Origin: Lysinibacillus sphaericus OT4b.31
GTDB taxonomy: Bacteria > Bacillota > Bacilli > Bacillales_A > Planococcaceae
DNA: 64,000 bases
Assembly: GCF_000392615.1 (NCBI RefSeq)
Contig: NZ_KB933398.1
Span: forward strand, 1,712,182 to 1,776,181
Direction of reading: 5' to 3'
Positions within the stretch are counted from its first letter, which is position 1. Each line of letters opens with the position of its first letter. Below, piece after piece: positions 1 through 8,336 of this stretch. The translations under genes were made by a program, and so were the position numbers. The notes under the pieces are model-generated. The model had not been told where the DNA came from and did no database searches. It worked only from the letters and a program-made list of their open reading frames with translations.

Positions 1-35
1 AAGTTCGTTACGAAACTTTGCGTTATTCATCTTAA
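1..35 (+). CDS. Group II intron reverse transcriptase/maturase, C-terminal tail (partial)
   Basis: Only the last ten codons are in the window. Read from position 3 they give V-R-Y-E-T-L-R-Y-S-S and then a TAA stop, which resembles the C-terminus of group II intron-encoded maturases. The stop lies just before intron domain V, the usual arrangement. The body of the gene lies to the left of the window, so nothing can be said about its activity. Confidence 0.5.
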   Translation, partial: VRYETLRYSS

Positions 36-110
36 TTGAACCGCCGTATACGGAACCGTACGTACGGTGGTGTGAGAGGTCGGGAGTTAATCACTCCCTC
101 CTACTCGATT
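1..110 (+). mobile_element. Group II intron, 3' end (domains V and VI)
   Basis: Positions 38-76 fold as domain V: a nine-pair lower stem (ACCGCCGTA with TACGGTGGT), a two-base bulge and a short GC upper stem. Domain VI follows with the GGGAG/CTCCC stem at about 82-97. The 3' splice end is probably near CTACTCGAT (about 109). This is the retroelement's catalytic core; the rest of the intron lies outside the window. The exact 3' boundary is inferred. Confidence 0.8.
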
Positions 111-523
111 TTGTCTTCATACGTTTGTGATTATAGTAATGAATATAGGCATCCAATTCTTTTTCAAAGTGCACGTTCTTTTTATGGAGTATGCTTTTTG
201 ATTGAATTGGAGGCTGAGCGACTTCTGGAGAATCAACGTCTTAGATGAGACCCTGGTAGCGAGACCCATTAGAGGAACGAAGGCTAAAAGCATCACGCCC
301 TGTGATAACGCCTTCGTGACCAACATCCTGTCGCTTCGCTTTCGCACATAAACACCTGTTGCCCCAAGCTGACTTATCAGATGTCCCCCTGAAAGTGCCG
401 AGCCGGAACGAAAATCACCTCCAGTCCTGATAATATATCCAGTTCATATATATAAATTAAATCCTTATAAAATCCTTATAATCATTTTTTACACTATAGT
501 CATGGAAAGGATGATGACTCAAT
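110..523. other. Intergenic region after the intron, with a nested hairpin
   Basis: No convincing gene. Positions 278-316 form a nested hairpin: CGAAGGC (278-284) pairs with GCCTTCG (310-316), and inside it ATCAC (292-296) pairs with GTGAT (302-306). Short open frames on both strands lack ribosome binding sites. The stretch may be the remainder of the locus that received the intron. The promoter region of the next operon begins near 460. Confidence 0.5.
461..500 (+). promoter_or_regulatory. Promoter with an 11-bp direct repeat (probable response-regulator box)
   Basis: ATCCTTATAAA (461-471) is followed at once by ATCCTTATAAT (472-482), a tandem repeat with an 11-bp period. A -10 like TATAGT lies at 495-500, so the repeat sits where the -35 should be. 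This is the arrangement used by OmpR-family activators, including those of lantibiotic loci. The likely partner is the response regulator at 2757-3419. Confidence 0.6.
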
Positions 524-1231
524 ATGAATGATATTATTTTACAAACAGACAATCTTAGTAAAAGCTTTAAAGGGCAGAAGATAGTAGAAAATCTATCTTT
601 GACCATTCCACGAAACACTGTTTATGGATTGTTAGGACCAAATGGAGCGGGCAAATCAACAACGTTAAAAATGATTACAGGCATGCTACGTCCAAATTCA
701 GGAAGAATATTATTTAATGGACATGATTGGCGACGCACAGACTTAACAGATATTGGTGTGTTAATTGAAACACCACCACTGTATGACAACTTAACTGCAA
801 GAGAAAATCTCAAGGTCCGAACAATTGCCCTTGGATTGCCACACAACCGGATAGATGAAGTTCTTAAGATAGTGGACTTAACCAATACAGGCAAAAAACG
901 TGCTGGGCAGTTTTCATTAGGGATGAAACAGCGTTTAGGGATTGCCATTGCGTTGCTAAATTATCCAAAACTTCTAATCCTTGATGAGCCAACAAATGGT
1001 CTTGACCCAATAGGAATTCAAGAACTACGGAAATTGATTCGTTCTTTTCCTGGACAGGGCATCACCGTAATTTTGTCGAGCCATATCCTGTCAGAGGTAG
1101 AGCAGGTTGTTGATGAAATCGGCATTATTGCTGGTGGGGTATTAGGGTATCAAGGGACTGCACCACAAGGGCAAGAATTAGAATCATTATTTATGCAGGT
1201 AGTCGCCGCGAACAGAAAGGTGGGACAATAA
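524..1231 (+). CDS. Lantibiotic-immunity type ABC transporter, ATP-binding protein
   Basis: A 235-residue ATPase that should power export or expulsion of a membrane-active peptide such as a lantibiotic. Visible motifs are Walker A GPNGAGKST (about residues 38-46), a variant signature FSLGMKQR, Walker B LLILDEPTNGLD and the H-loop region SSHIL. The length and the short C-terminal tail fit the SpaF/MutF/BcrA immunity class. It starts at ATG 524 behind GGAAAGGATGATG. Two membrane subunits follow with gaps of 1 and 4 bases, so the three genes form one operon. The peptide it acts on is unknown, as no lantibiotic precursor gene is seen nearby. Confidence 0.9.
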   Translation: MNDIILQTDNLSKSFKGQKIVENLSLTIPRNTVYGLLGPNGAGKSTTLKMITGMLRPNSGRILFNGHDWRRTDLTDIGVLIETPPLYDNLTARENLKVRTIALGLPHNRIDEVLKIVDLTNTGKKRAGQFSLGMKQRLGIAIALLNYPKLLILDEPTNGLDPIGIQELRKLIRSFPGQGITVILSSHILSEVEQVVDEIGIIAGGVLGYQGTAPQGQELESLFMQVVAANRKVGQ

Positions 1232-1232
1232 T

Positions 1233-1967
1233 ATGTTACCTCATGTTATGAAAGCGGAAAGATTAAAATGGAGACGTACTTTTATTCCAAAATTAGTTTG
1301 GCTTACCCCCATTGTTACGCTGCTTCTTAGTGCAGTTTTAATGGGAGGAAATTTTTTTGAAACAGGCGCTTATAATTGGTGGTATACAATGCTCCTGCCG
1401 GGGGCACTGACGATATGTTGTGCATTGACAGTGGAAAAAGATTCAAAATTGAAATATCATAGTATTCTCGCGCTGCCAATTGATATGAAAACGATTTGGC
1501 TAGGCAAAATTCTTGCGTGTAGCGCATGGCTATTCCTAATTACGGTTGTGTTCTTGATAGGTATTACGGCGGGAGGGATGATGCTTTTTGACCATAGTAT
1601 TTCAATTGGAAACAGTCTAACAGGAAGCTTTTTAATTTTTGTGACGTTTTTATGGCAAATTCCCTTATGTCTGTTCCTCTCAGCGAAATTTGGCACATAT
1701 ATTGCTATTTTATTAAATGTAGTTGGCAATATTGTTGGAGTCGCCGCTTTAGCAGATGGAGGGCTTTGGTTTACCTTCCCTTATGCAATTACAGCCCGGT
1801 TATTATGTCCAACACTTCATATTTTACCTAATGGACTTCCTGTACAGGAGGGCAGTGAACTATTAAGCAAGAGCGTTATCGTACCAGGTGTAATAATTGC
1901 TTTCGTGTGGTTTGTAGGTTTGACCTTCCTTACTGCAAGTTGGTTTAAACGAAGGGAGGCGAAGTAA
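1233..1967 (+). CDS. Lantibiotic-immunity ABC transporter permease (MutE/EpiE type)
   Basis: A 244-residue membrane protein with about six hydrophobic segments, beginning MLPHVMKAERLKWRRTF. That N-terminus, a short cytoplasmic stretch of the KAERLKWR type before the first membrane segment, is typical of MutE/EpiE/SpaE permeases. It lies one base after the ATPase gene and four bases before the second permease, giving the usual F-E-G order of immunity transporters. It should form the membrane channel with the next gene. Assignment to the E subunit rests on gene order and the N-terminus. Confidence 0.85.
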   Translation: MLPHVMKAERLKWRRTFIPKLVWLTPIVTLLLSAVLMGGNFFETGAYNWWYTMLLPGALTICCALTVEKDSKLKYHSILALPIDMKTIWLGKILACSAWLFLITVVFLIGITAGGMMLFDHSISIGNSLTGSFLIFVTFLWQIPLCLFLSAKFGTYIAILLNVVGNIVGVAALADGGLWFTFPYAITARLLCPTLHILPNGLPVQEGSELLSKSVIVPGVIIAFVWFVGLTFLTASWFKRREAK

Positions 1968-1971
1968 CAAC

Positions 1972-2727
1972 ATGTTATTTTTTCGATTACTGAGGGCGGA
2001 GTTTCTTAAAACAAAAAGGACGCCATTTTTTGTCATGCATCTACTTGTCCCTATCATCATTTCAGGGTTGTTTTTAGCATACTACTCCTATTCTCCATGG
2101 GATTTCGATGGGAAGGTAGCAGCTTATTATCAAGGACTGGCGTGTGGTTTTCCTATTATTATTGGCTTAGTTTGTGCAATGTCTTCAGAACAGGAAGCAG
2201 CAGCAGGCCATTTTCAGCTCATGTTCACTGCGACTAGCATAAAAATATTGGCATTTGTAAGCAAATTGTTGCACTTACTATTATTCAGTTTTGGTGCAAT
2301 ACTCTTCGCTATTTTAGTTTTTAGTTTTGGCTTTATTAAAATCTTACATGAAGACCGATTTGATGTTCAGTTTTATGTCATAGGCGCATGTATTTTATTT
2401 GGAAGTACTATATTTTTATATATTTTACATCTTTTTGTGAGCCTTCGTTTTGGCAAAGGTGCCTCTATTGGCTTAGGGATTGTGGAAGCACTTTTGGTCG
2501 CTTTACTGCTGACAGGTCTAGGTGATGGCATTTGGTCATTTATTCCTTATGGTTGGGGTGGTCATTTTATTTCCCTCTGGACACTATACGAGTCGGGGGT
2601 TGAGCTATCAGTCGTGCAAACAGAATTACAAGTTGGTATGATTACATGTATTAGTGGAACATTGCTAGCATTTTTGTTGGCATGTTTATGGTTTTGGCGT
2701 TGGGAAGGAAGAAAGTCTGAGGGCTAG
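1972..2727 (+). CDS. Lantibiotic-immunity ABC transporter permease (MutG/SpaG type)
   Basis: A 251-residue six-helix membrane protein, beginning MLFFRLLRAEFLKTKRTPFF, the N-terminal pattern of MutG/SpaG permeases. It is third in the transporter operon and pairs with the preceding permease. It ends 29 bases before the response-regulator gene, which has its own GAGG ribosome binding site at 2745-2748, so transport and regulatory genes probably share a transcript. Confidence 0.85.
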   Translation: MLFFRLLRAEFLKTKRTPFFVMHLLVPIIISGLFLAYYSYSPWDFDGKVAAYYQGLACGFPIIIGLVCAMSSEQEAAAGHFQLMFTATSIKILAFVSKLLHLLLFSFGAILFAILVFSFGFIKILHEDRFDVQFYVIGACILFGSTIFLYILHLFVSLRFGKGASIGLGIVEALLVALLLTGLGDGIWSFIPYGWGGHFISLWTLYESGVELSVVQTELQVGMITCISGTLLAFLLACLWFWRWEGRKSEG

Positions 2728-2756
2728 AAAAAAGACAGAATGTTGAGGTAAGATGG

Positions 2757-3419
2757 ATGGCAAACGTGTTAGCAGTAGATGATGAAGCAGATATCTTAGT
2801 GTTAATAAAAAACGCATTATTAAAAGATAATCACCTTGTGACGGTTGTATCTGATGCAACAGCAGTATGTAAAATGGATCTTGGTAATTTTGATTTAATT
2901 TTACTAGATGTGATGATGCCGGATATAGATGGTTTCACCTTGTGTAGGCAAATTCGTCCTGCTGTAGATTGCCCTATCCTATTTCTAACAGCTAAAACGT
3001 TAGAGGAAGACCTGATGTATGGTCTGGGACTTGGAGCAGATGACTATCTTGTAAAACCTTTTGGTATCGGAGAGCTACGTGCAAGAGTGCATGCCCATTT
3101 GAGACGTGAAAAAAGAGGCAGGCGTAGCATTCTATATACGGATGAGGTTCACTTCAATTTATCAGGCAAAGAGTTATATGTAAGTGAAGAGAAGGTAGCC
3201 CTAACAAAAAGCGAATATGAGATTTGCGAGTTTCTAGCTCGTAACCGAGGGCAAGTTTTCACGAAGGAAAAAATCTACGAAACTATTTTTGGTTTCGACG
3301 GCAAAAGTGACAGCATGGCTATTACGGAGCATATAAAAAATATTCGCGCAAAGCTTCATGCCTTTGACATTGATGTGATTGAGACGGTTTGGGGAATCGG
3401 CTATAAATGGAGACTATAA
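2757..3419 (+). CDS. OmpR-family response regulator (lantibiotic-locus type)
   Basis: A 220-residue two-domain regulator. The receiver domain (about 1-120) has the acidic pair DDE near the start, the phosphoacceptor Asp in LLDVMMPD (about residue 51), Thr in LFLTAKT and Lys in YLVKPF. The C-terminal winged helix (about 125-220) ends with the usual IRAKL ... VWGIGYKW. ATG 2757 was chosen because it gives the canonical start and has GAGGTAAG upstream; ATG 2753 is out of frame. Its likely target is the 11-bp repeat at 461-482, making the transporter inducible. It overlaps the kinase gene. Confidence 0.9.
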   Translation: MANVLAVDDEADILVLIKNALLKDNHLVTVVSDATAVCKMDLGNFDLILLDVMMPDIDGFTLCRQIRPAVDCPILFLTAKTLEEDLMYGLGLGADDYLVKPFGIGELRARVHAHLRREKRGRRSILYTDEVHFNLSGKELYVSEEKVALTKSEYEICEFLARNRGQVFTKEKIYETIFGFDGKSDSMAITEHIKNIRAKLHAFDIDVIETVWGIGYKWRL

Positions 3420-4822
3420 AGCCAAGTAAAGGAACACGCCTTCATACATTTTTTCTTCGATATCTCCTTTTTCTCAGTATCGGTACAATATTATTAGTGG
3501 CTATACTGCTTGGTTTATTTCTATTTGCCTTTTCTACAAACATTATTTTGCCAGCAAATTATGCCGAAACGCAGATTTCTTTAACTAAAGATCGCATTGC
3601 TTCAAGTGATACAGTAACTGCTGATCATATACCTGATCTTGTAGATTATGCTGTCTATTCTAAACAGGGTACATTTATGTCAGGTAATCTTTCAACAAAG
3701 GAAGCTATCTATGCCTGGGATTTAATGCAAAAGGGAGAAAACCAAGGTGGTTCCCAATTTTACACGTTTATACAGCGTGAAAATGAGGTTTGTATATTGC
3801 GCTATTATTTAGTACCACAATATCGTTCCGCCATGTTAAGAGCGTATTTACCAAACCCACAACTATTAATGTTCCTCCTATTTTTGTTAGGGATTTTTGC
3901 GCAAGCGACGGTGCTTGCTGTCCACTTTGGCAGACGTTTAAAGAAAAAAATGATGGGTTTACAGGATGCCATTAAAAAAATTCAACATCAGAATTTAGAT
4001 TTCACCATTGCTCCGTCCGGAATACGCGAAATCGATGAAATAGCTTCTTCATTTGGGCACATGAAGGATGCGCTGCAAATTTCATTAAAGCAGCAATGGG
4101 AGTTAGAACAATCTCGTAGAGAACAGATTTCTGCGCTTGCTCATGACATCAAAACGCCATTAACGATTATTCGCGGGAATGCAGAGTTGTTACAGGACAC
4201 GCCACAGGATGCTACGCAACGAGCATATAATGACTATATTTTGAAAAATACCCTTGTCATTGAAAAATTCACAAAAGAACTGATGGATTTATCTAAAATG
4301 GAGAAAAATATCGTCCATGAAAAAACATCCATTAAAACGGAGACATTTCTTGCAGAAGTGGAAAATCAAATGAAGGCTCTTTCTTGTGAGAAAAGTCTTC
4401 AGGTGTATATTCATAAAGAAAAAATTCCAGAGTGTATTACTGTTCATAAAGATTCCTTCTATCGGGCTATTTTAAATGTCATTGTCAATGCGGTGGAGTA
4501 TACCCCTTTCAGTGGGAAAGTTACTTTATCTGTTCGAGGAACCTCTGAAGATGTTCAATTTATCGTTACAGATAATGGCGATGGCTTCTCCACAAGAGAT
4601 GTCAAAGAGGCGACAAAACAATTTTATCGGGGAGATTCAAGTCGAAATTCGGGAAATCATCATGGAATGGGACTTTACATAGCTCTGTCGATTGTACAGA
4701 ACCACGGAGGGACTTTACTAATTAATAATGATAATTCATCTGGTGGCGGACAGGTAACGCTAACTATTCCAGTTCGTAATAGAGAAGTGAGTGGTAATGA
4801 GATGATTTCGCTACATAGTTGA
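3407..4822 (+). CDS. Sensor histidine kinase paired with the lantibiotic-type regulator
   Basis: A 471-residue membrane kinase. One membrane segment lies at about residues 18-42, a roughly 100-residue outside domain follows, then a second membrane segment at about 147-170 and a linker. The phosphorylated His is in ALAHDIKTPL (about residue 245). The ATPase domain has the N box NVIVNAVEYT, DNGDGF and HGMGLYI. The outside domain size fits SpaK/NisK-like or NsrK-like kinases that sense peptides directly. The gene overlaps the regulator by 13 bases, indicating translational coupling. A terminator overlaps its last codons. Confidence 0.9.
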   Translation: METIKPSKGTRLHTFFLRYLLFLSIGTILLVAILLGLFLFAFSTNIILPANYAETQISLTKDRIASSDTVTADHIPDLVDYAVYSKQGTFMSGNLSTKEAIYAWDLMQKGENQGGSQFYTFIQRENEVCILRYYLVPQYRSAMLRAYLPNPQLLMFLLFLLGIFAQATVLAVHFGRRLKKKMMGLQDAIKKIQHQNLDFTIAPSGIREIDEIASSFGHMKDALQISLKQQWELEQSRREQISALAHDIKTPLTIIRGNAELLQDTPQDATQRAYNDYILKNTLVIEKFTKELMDLSKMEKNIVHEKTSIKTETFLAEVENQMKALSCEKSLQVYIHKEKIPECITVHKDSFYRAILNVIVNAVEYTPFSGKVTLSVRGTSEDVQFIVTDNGDGFSTRDVKEATKQFYRGDSSRNSGNHHGMGLYIALSIVQNHGGTLLINNDNSSGGGQVTLTIPVRNREVSGNEMISLHS

Positions 4823-4836
4823 AATCATCTTTTTTC
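4801..4836 (+). terminator. Rho-independent terminator of the lantibiotic-type operon
   Basis: GATGATTTC (4801-4809) pairs perfectly with GAAATCATC (4821-4829) and is followed by six T. The stem's left arm is inside the kinase gene, whose stop is at 4820-4822. Confidence 0.85.
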
Positions 4837-4914
4837 TTGTATAGTTAAAAGAGGGAATAGCAGGGCAATAATAGTAAAAAATGATACAATAAAAGAAAAA
4901 AAGAGGCGATGTAC

Positions 4915-5286
4915 GTGGATAACGTCATTGATTTTATTGCAAAGAAAAAGGAACGTGAAGAAAGGCAGCGTGCGCAGGATTTAGAGTATTACGTTGCATG
5001 CCATTGTAAGCTTCATCAGCCTGAAAATATTGATGCATTGGTAGATAGAAAAGTACTCGAAATGAAGGATCATACATTGTTTCTAGGCTTTCTATCCATT
5101 TTAAAGGATGAGGAAATCGAGCCGCTTGAGATTTTTCAGGATGTTTTTACGTTTGAGCCTGCTCGTTTTGAAATGGACTACAATATGAAGTGGTGGTCGG
5201 TTGTCCAGTTAGCTTTTACATTTTTATCCATTTTAAAGGAAAATGAACCGCATACATATGCAGATTTCCTTGGCTTGTCTGAATAA
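4915..5286 (+). CDS. Conserved hypothetical protein, about 123 residues
   Basis: A small acidic protein with no family I can name. It starts with a basic, helical stretch (FIAKKKEREERQ) and continues with mixed helical sequence rich in Trp and Phe near the end. The frame has ATG at 4909, but AGAGG at 4902-4906 is too close to it. GTG at 4915 sits eight bases after that site and gives an N-terminus MDNVIDFIAKKK, so I use it. It stands alone between two operons. No membrane segment or signal peptide is visible. Confidence 0.65.
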   Translation: MDNVIDFIAKKKEREERQRAQDLEYYVACHCKLHQPENIDALVDRKVLEMKDHTLFLGFLSILKDEEIEPLEIFQDVFTFEPARFEMDYNMKWWSVVQLAFTFLSILKENEPHTYADFLGLSE

Positions 5287-5288
5287 TC

Positions 5289-5342
5289 TAGGGTATGTGC
5301 ACGTCTGAAAAAAATGGTACAACGTGCGCATACAAAACTAGA
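5289..5342. repeat. Inverted repeat in an intergenic region
   Basis: CTAG..TATGTGCACGT pairs with ACGTGCGCATA..CTAG across a 16-base loop. There is no T-run on either side, so it is not a classical terminator; it could still end transcription of the preceding gene. Confidence 0.45.
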
Positions 5343-5469
5343 TTCCACTTAATCCTCCTATCAAAATTAAACATCACCTTTACAATTCCCCTAATTATCA
5401 AATACTCTTCATAGAGTTTATAATTCCTCAATAATTTTTACCGAATATTTTTAAGCGCTCCATACTTGC

Positions 5470-5525
5470 TTAATGTTTGTTTTATAAGATTGCTGTTGTA
5501 AGCAAATAAAAATAAACATAAACAA
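5470..5525. promoter_or_regulatory. Possible operator of the transport operon
   Basis: TGTTTGTTTTAT (about 5474-5485) and ATAAACATAAACAAA (about 5512-5526) form an approximate inverted repeat just before the ribosome binding site of the binding-protein gene. AT-rich inverted or direct repeats of this sort are used by DeoR-family repressors, and one is encoded at 10116-10898. The pairing is inferred from position only. Confidence 0.3.
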
Positions 5526-5541
5526 ATGGAGGGTCCATGTT

Positions 5542-6630
5542 ATGGCAATTCAAAAGTTGTGGAAGAAAAGTCTAATCGGTGTATTAGCTATTTCAATGTT
5601 GGCTGCTTGTTCTGATAGTACATCTAGCTCGAATGATGTAAAAAGTGATTTGACGCTTGATGAAATTACTGAAAAAGCGCAAAAAGAAGGTACTGTAAAC
5701 TCTGTCGGAATGCCTGATACGTGGGCGAACTGGGTAGAGACATGGCAAGAGCTAGGAACAGAATATAGTCTGAAGCACAAGGATACTGATATGTCGAGTG
5801 CAGAAGAGCTAGCTAAGTTTGAAGCAGAAAAAGAAGATGCCACAGCTGATATTGGCGACGTAGGAATTGCTTTTGGACCAATTGCGAAGGATAAGGGCTT
5901 AACATTACCGTATAAAACATCTTATTGGGATGATATTCCCGAGTGGGCAAAAGATGATGAAGGACATTGGATTGTTGGCTATACAGGAACAATTTCATTT
6001 TTAACAGATACAAATAATGTGAAAAACGCGCCAACATCTTGGACGGACATTAAAAATGGAGATTATACGGTCAGTATTGGTGATGCCTTAACAGCAAATC
6101 AAGCGCAATTTGCCATTTTGGCAGCAGCAATGGCTTTCGGTGGAGATGAGTCGAATATTCAACCTGGTATTGACTTCTTTGCGGATTTAGCAAAACAGGG
6201 GCGTTTACAAGGAGATCCGTCTATAGCCAATTTAGAAAAAGGTGAAATTGATGTAGCCATTCTATGGGACTTTAATGCGCTGGGGTATCGTCACCAAATT
6301 GATGAGGAGCGTTTTAATGTTGTTGTGCCATCAGAAGGTTCAGTGACATCAGGCTACGCAACCGTTATTAATAAGTATGCGAAAAACCCACATGCTGCTA
6401 TGTTAACACGCGACTACATTTTATCGGACGCAGGACAGGAAAACTTAGCGAAGGGTTATGCACGCCCAATTCGCGACAATGTTGAATTATCTCAAGATGT
6501 GAAGGCCTTATTACTGCCAGCTGAAATGTATAAAAACGCACAGCCAGTAAAAGATCAAAAGCAATGGGAAGAAACAACGAAGCAAATTCCACAAATCTAT
6601 CAAGAGCAGGTTTTAATTTATGCAAAATAA
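5542..6630 (+). CDS. ABC transporter substrate-binding lipoprotein
   Basis: A 362-residue periplasmic-type binding protein anchored as a lipoprotein. The N-terminus has Lys residues, a hydrophobic stretch and the lipobox LAAC (Cys about residue 23), followed by a Ser/Asn-rich linker. The rest fits the family of iron, spermidine and 2-aminoethylphosphonate binding proteins by length and motifs such as AILWDFNALGYRHQ. The start at ATG 5542 has GGAGGGTCC upstream. It heads seven overlapping or closely spaced genes. The next gene begins before this one stops. The substrate is inferred to be a phosphate ester or phosphonate from the enzymes encoded downstream. Confidence 0.85.
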   Translation: MAIQKLWKKSLIGVLAISMLAACSDSTSSSNDVKSDLTLDEITEKAQKEGTVNSVGMPDTWANWVETWQELGTEYSLKHKDTDMSSAEELAKFEAEKEDATADIGDVGIAFGPIAKDKGLTLPYKTSYWDDIPEWAKDDEGHWIVGYTGTISFLTDTNNVKNAPTSWTDIKNGDYTVSIGDALTANQAQFAILAAAMAFGGDESNIQPGIDFFADLAKQGRLQGDPSIANLEKGEIDVAILWDFNALGYRHQIDEERFNVVVPSEGSVTSGYATVINKYAKNPHAAMLTRDYILSDAGQENLAKGYARPIRDNVELSQDVKALLLPAEMYKNAQPVKDQKQWEETTKQIPQIYQEQVLIYAK

Positions 6631-7456
6631 TAAAGTGGTCCTTATTGTCATAGATGCACTGCGATTTGATACGGCCTGTTCACATATGGGGTTCATGCAA
6701 CATTTAATAGAACGCAAAATTGCTGCAAGATATGAGGTTTGTTCGGAGGTACCATCCTTATCGCGACCATTATACGAAACCATTTTAACGGGTACACCGC
6801 CAATCGTACACGGTGTAACAAGCAATATGACGGTGCGTTTATCCACGCAAAATAGCTTATTTCATTTGGCTCAGTCAAACGGTTTAACTACAGCTGCTGC
6901 TGCTTATTATTGGGTAAGTGAATTATATAATCGTGCACCATTTTTGCATATGGAGGATAGATTGCAGTTTGATACGCAGCTTCCAATTGACAATGGCTTG
7001 TTCTACTTTGAGGATCATTACCCAGATAGCCATCTTTTTGCGGATGCAGCATGGTTAATGGATCACAAGCAACCAGATTTCTTATATATTCATCCGATGA
7101 ATGTAGATGATGATGGGCATAAATTTACGGCACATTCACCACAGTATCGAAATCGTGTGTTGGCAGTTGATGCATTGTTATCTTTGTTTATTCCGAAATG
7201 TTTGGCACAAGGCTATGAGATTATTGTAACAGCCGATCATGGGATGACAAGTGATGGTAATCATGGTGGTACAACTACTGAGGATCGTCATGTACCAATG
7301 TTTGTCATTTCTAATCATGTCAAAGCTGGTATAAAAAATGGAATTGTTTCGCAGTTGCAAATCGCGCCACTGTGCTGTTATTTATTGAATATTGAACCGT
7401 CGGAGGAGATGGTTCCCCTCTTATTAGAGGGCGTGCAGTCATTAAAAGAGGTCTAA
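6620..7456 (+). CDS. Alkaline-phosphatase superfamily hydrolase (phosphodiesterase or phosphonoacetate-hydrolase-like)
   Basis: A 278-residue metal-dependent hydrolase. Asp12 and Thr18 in VIDALRFDTA match the metal ligand and catalytic Thr of the family, and TADHGM plus the later EDRHVPMFV supply further metal ligands. There is no signal peptide or membrane segment, so it should act in the cytoplasm on the imported compound. It overlaps the end of the binding-protein gene by 11 bases. Nucleotide pyrophosphatases, phosphonoacetate hydrolases and related phosphodiesterases share this fold; the sequence alone does not say which reaction is catalysed. Confidence 0.8.
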   Translation: MQNNKVVLIVIDALRFDTACSHMGFMQHLIERKIAARYEVCSEVPSLSRPLYETILTGTPPIVHGVTSNMTVRLSTQNSLFHLAQSNGLTTAAAAYYWVSELYNRAPFLHMEDRLQFDTQLPIDNGLFYFEDHYPDSHLFADAAWLMDHKQPDFLYIHPMNVDDDGHKFTAHSPQYRNRVLAVDALLSLFIPKCLAQGYEIIVTADHGMTSDGNHGGTTTEDRHVPMFVISNHVKAGIKNGIVSQLQIAPLCCYLLNIEPSEEMVPLLLEGVQSLKEV

Positions 7457-7502
7457 TGAATGCCCTCTATTTCTACTTTACGAACAGAAAGAAGTGGTCG
7501 TT

Positions 7503-8336
7503 ATGATCTCTAAAAGGCAATCATTTGCCGGGCTTGTCCCTTTCCTATTGCTCGTGCTGTTATTCTTTTTAGTGCCACTACTGTATATGGTAATCTCGAG
7601 CTTTAGTACTAGTGAAGGCTTTACGCTTGAACACTATCAATCTGTCCTAACAAATGACTATATGCTACAAGGATTTAAGAATAGTATTACTTTGTCAGCA
7701 ATCTCCGCCGTGATTGCACTGATTGTAACATTGTTTGCGGTCTATGCCATCATGCGCTTTTCGGAGCCAGCTCGAGAGAAAATTCTAATTTTGACTAACT
7801 TAACGTCAAATTTTTCAGGCATTCCGTTAGCCTTTGCTTTCATTGTCTTGCTAGGGAATAGTGGCTTATTTACTTTGCTTTTTGAAAAATGGGACATTGG
7901 TGCATTATCGTCATTTTCTCTCTATAGCTGGAGTGGCTTATTACTCATTTATATTTATTTTCAATTGCCATTAGCATTGATGTTGTTGTATCCAATTTAT
8001 GATGGGATACAACAACAATGGAAGGAAGCTGCTGCACTTCTTGGTGCCTCTACATGGCAATTTTGGTTAAAAATTGGCATCCCTGTCATGCTACCAGGTA
8101 TTGTTGGAACATTTAGTGTATTGTTTGCCAATGCGATGGGCGCCTATGCATCGGCCTATGCACTAACTAGCAGTAATTACAATTTAGTCGCAATACGTAT
8201 CGGTGCGCTCATTAAGGGAGATATATTTGCTCAGCCAGAATTAGCAAGTGCAATTGCGGTATTACTAGCAGTAACGATGGTAATAGCGATGTTATTAAGT
8301 GAGTGGAGCATCAAAAAGACAAGGGGGAAATTATAA
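7503..8336 (+). CDS. ABC transporter permease (first subunit)
   Basis: A six-helix permease of about 277 residues from the PotB/PhnU/AfuB-type family. The cytoplasmic coupling loop EAAALLGASTWQFWLKIGIPVMLPG (about 176-200) carries the conserved EAA...G motif. The open frame can begin at GTG 7494, but ATG 7503 is preceded by AGAAAGAAGTGG at a normal distance and gives MISKRQSF, so I prefer it. Its stop codon overlaps the next start (TAATG). Confidence 0.85.
   Translation: MISKRQSFAGLVPFLLLVLLFFLVPLLYMVISSFSTSEGFTLEHYQSVLTNDYMLQGFKNSITLSAISAVIALIVTLFAVYAIMRFSEPAREKILILTNLTSNFSGIPLAFAFIVLLGNSGLFTLLFEKWDIGALSSFSLYSWSGLLLIYIYFQLPLALMLLYPIYDGIQQQWKEAAALLGASTWQFWLKIGIPVMLPGIVGTFSVLFANAMGAYASAYALTSSNYNLVAIRIGALIKGDIFAQPELASAIAVLLAVTMVIAMLLSEWSIKKTRGKL

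Noticed and set aside
117-347. Minus-strand 76-codon frame after the intron
   Set aside because: No ribosome binding site, and it runs across the nested hairpin at 278-316. Nothing resembles a known protein.
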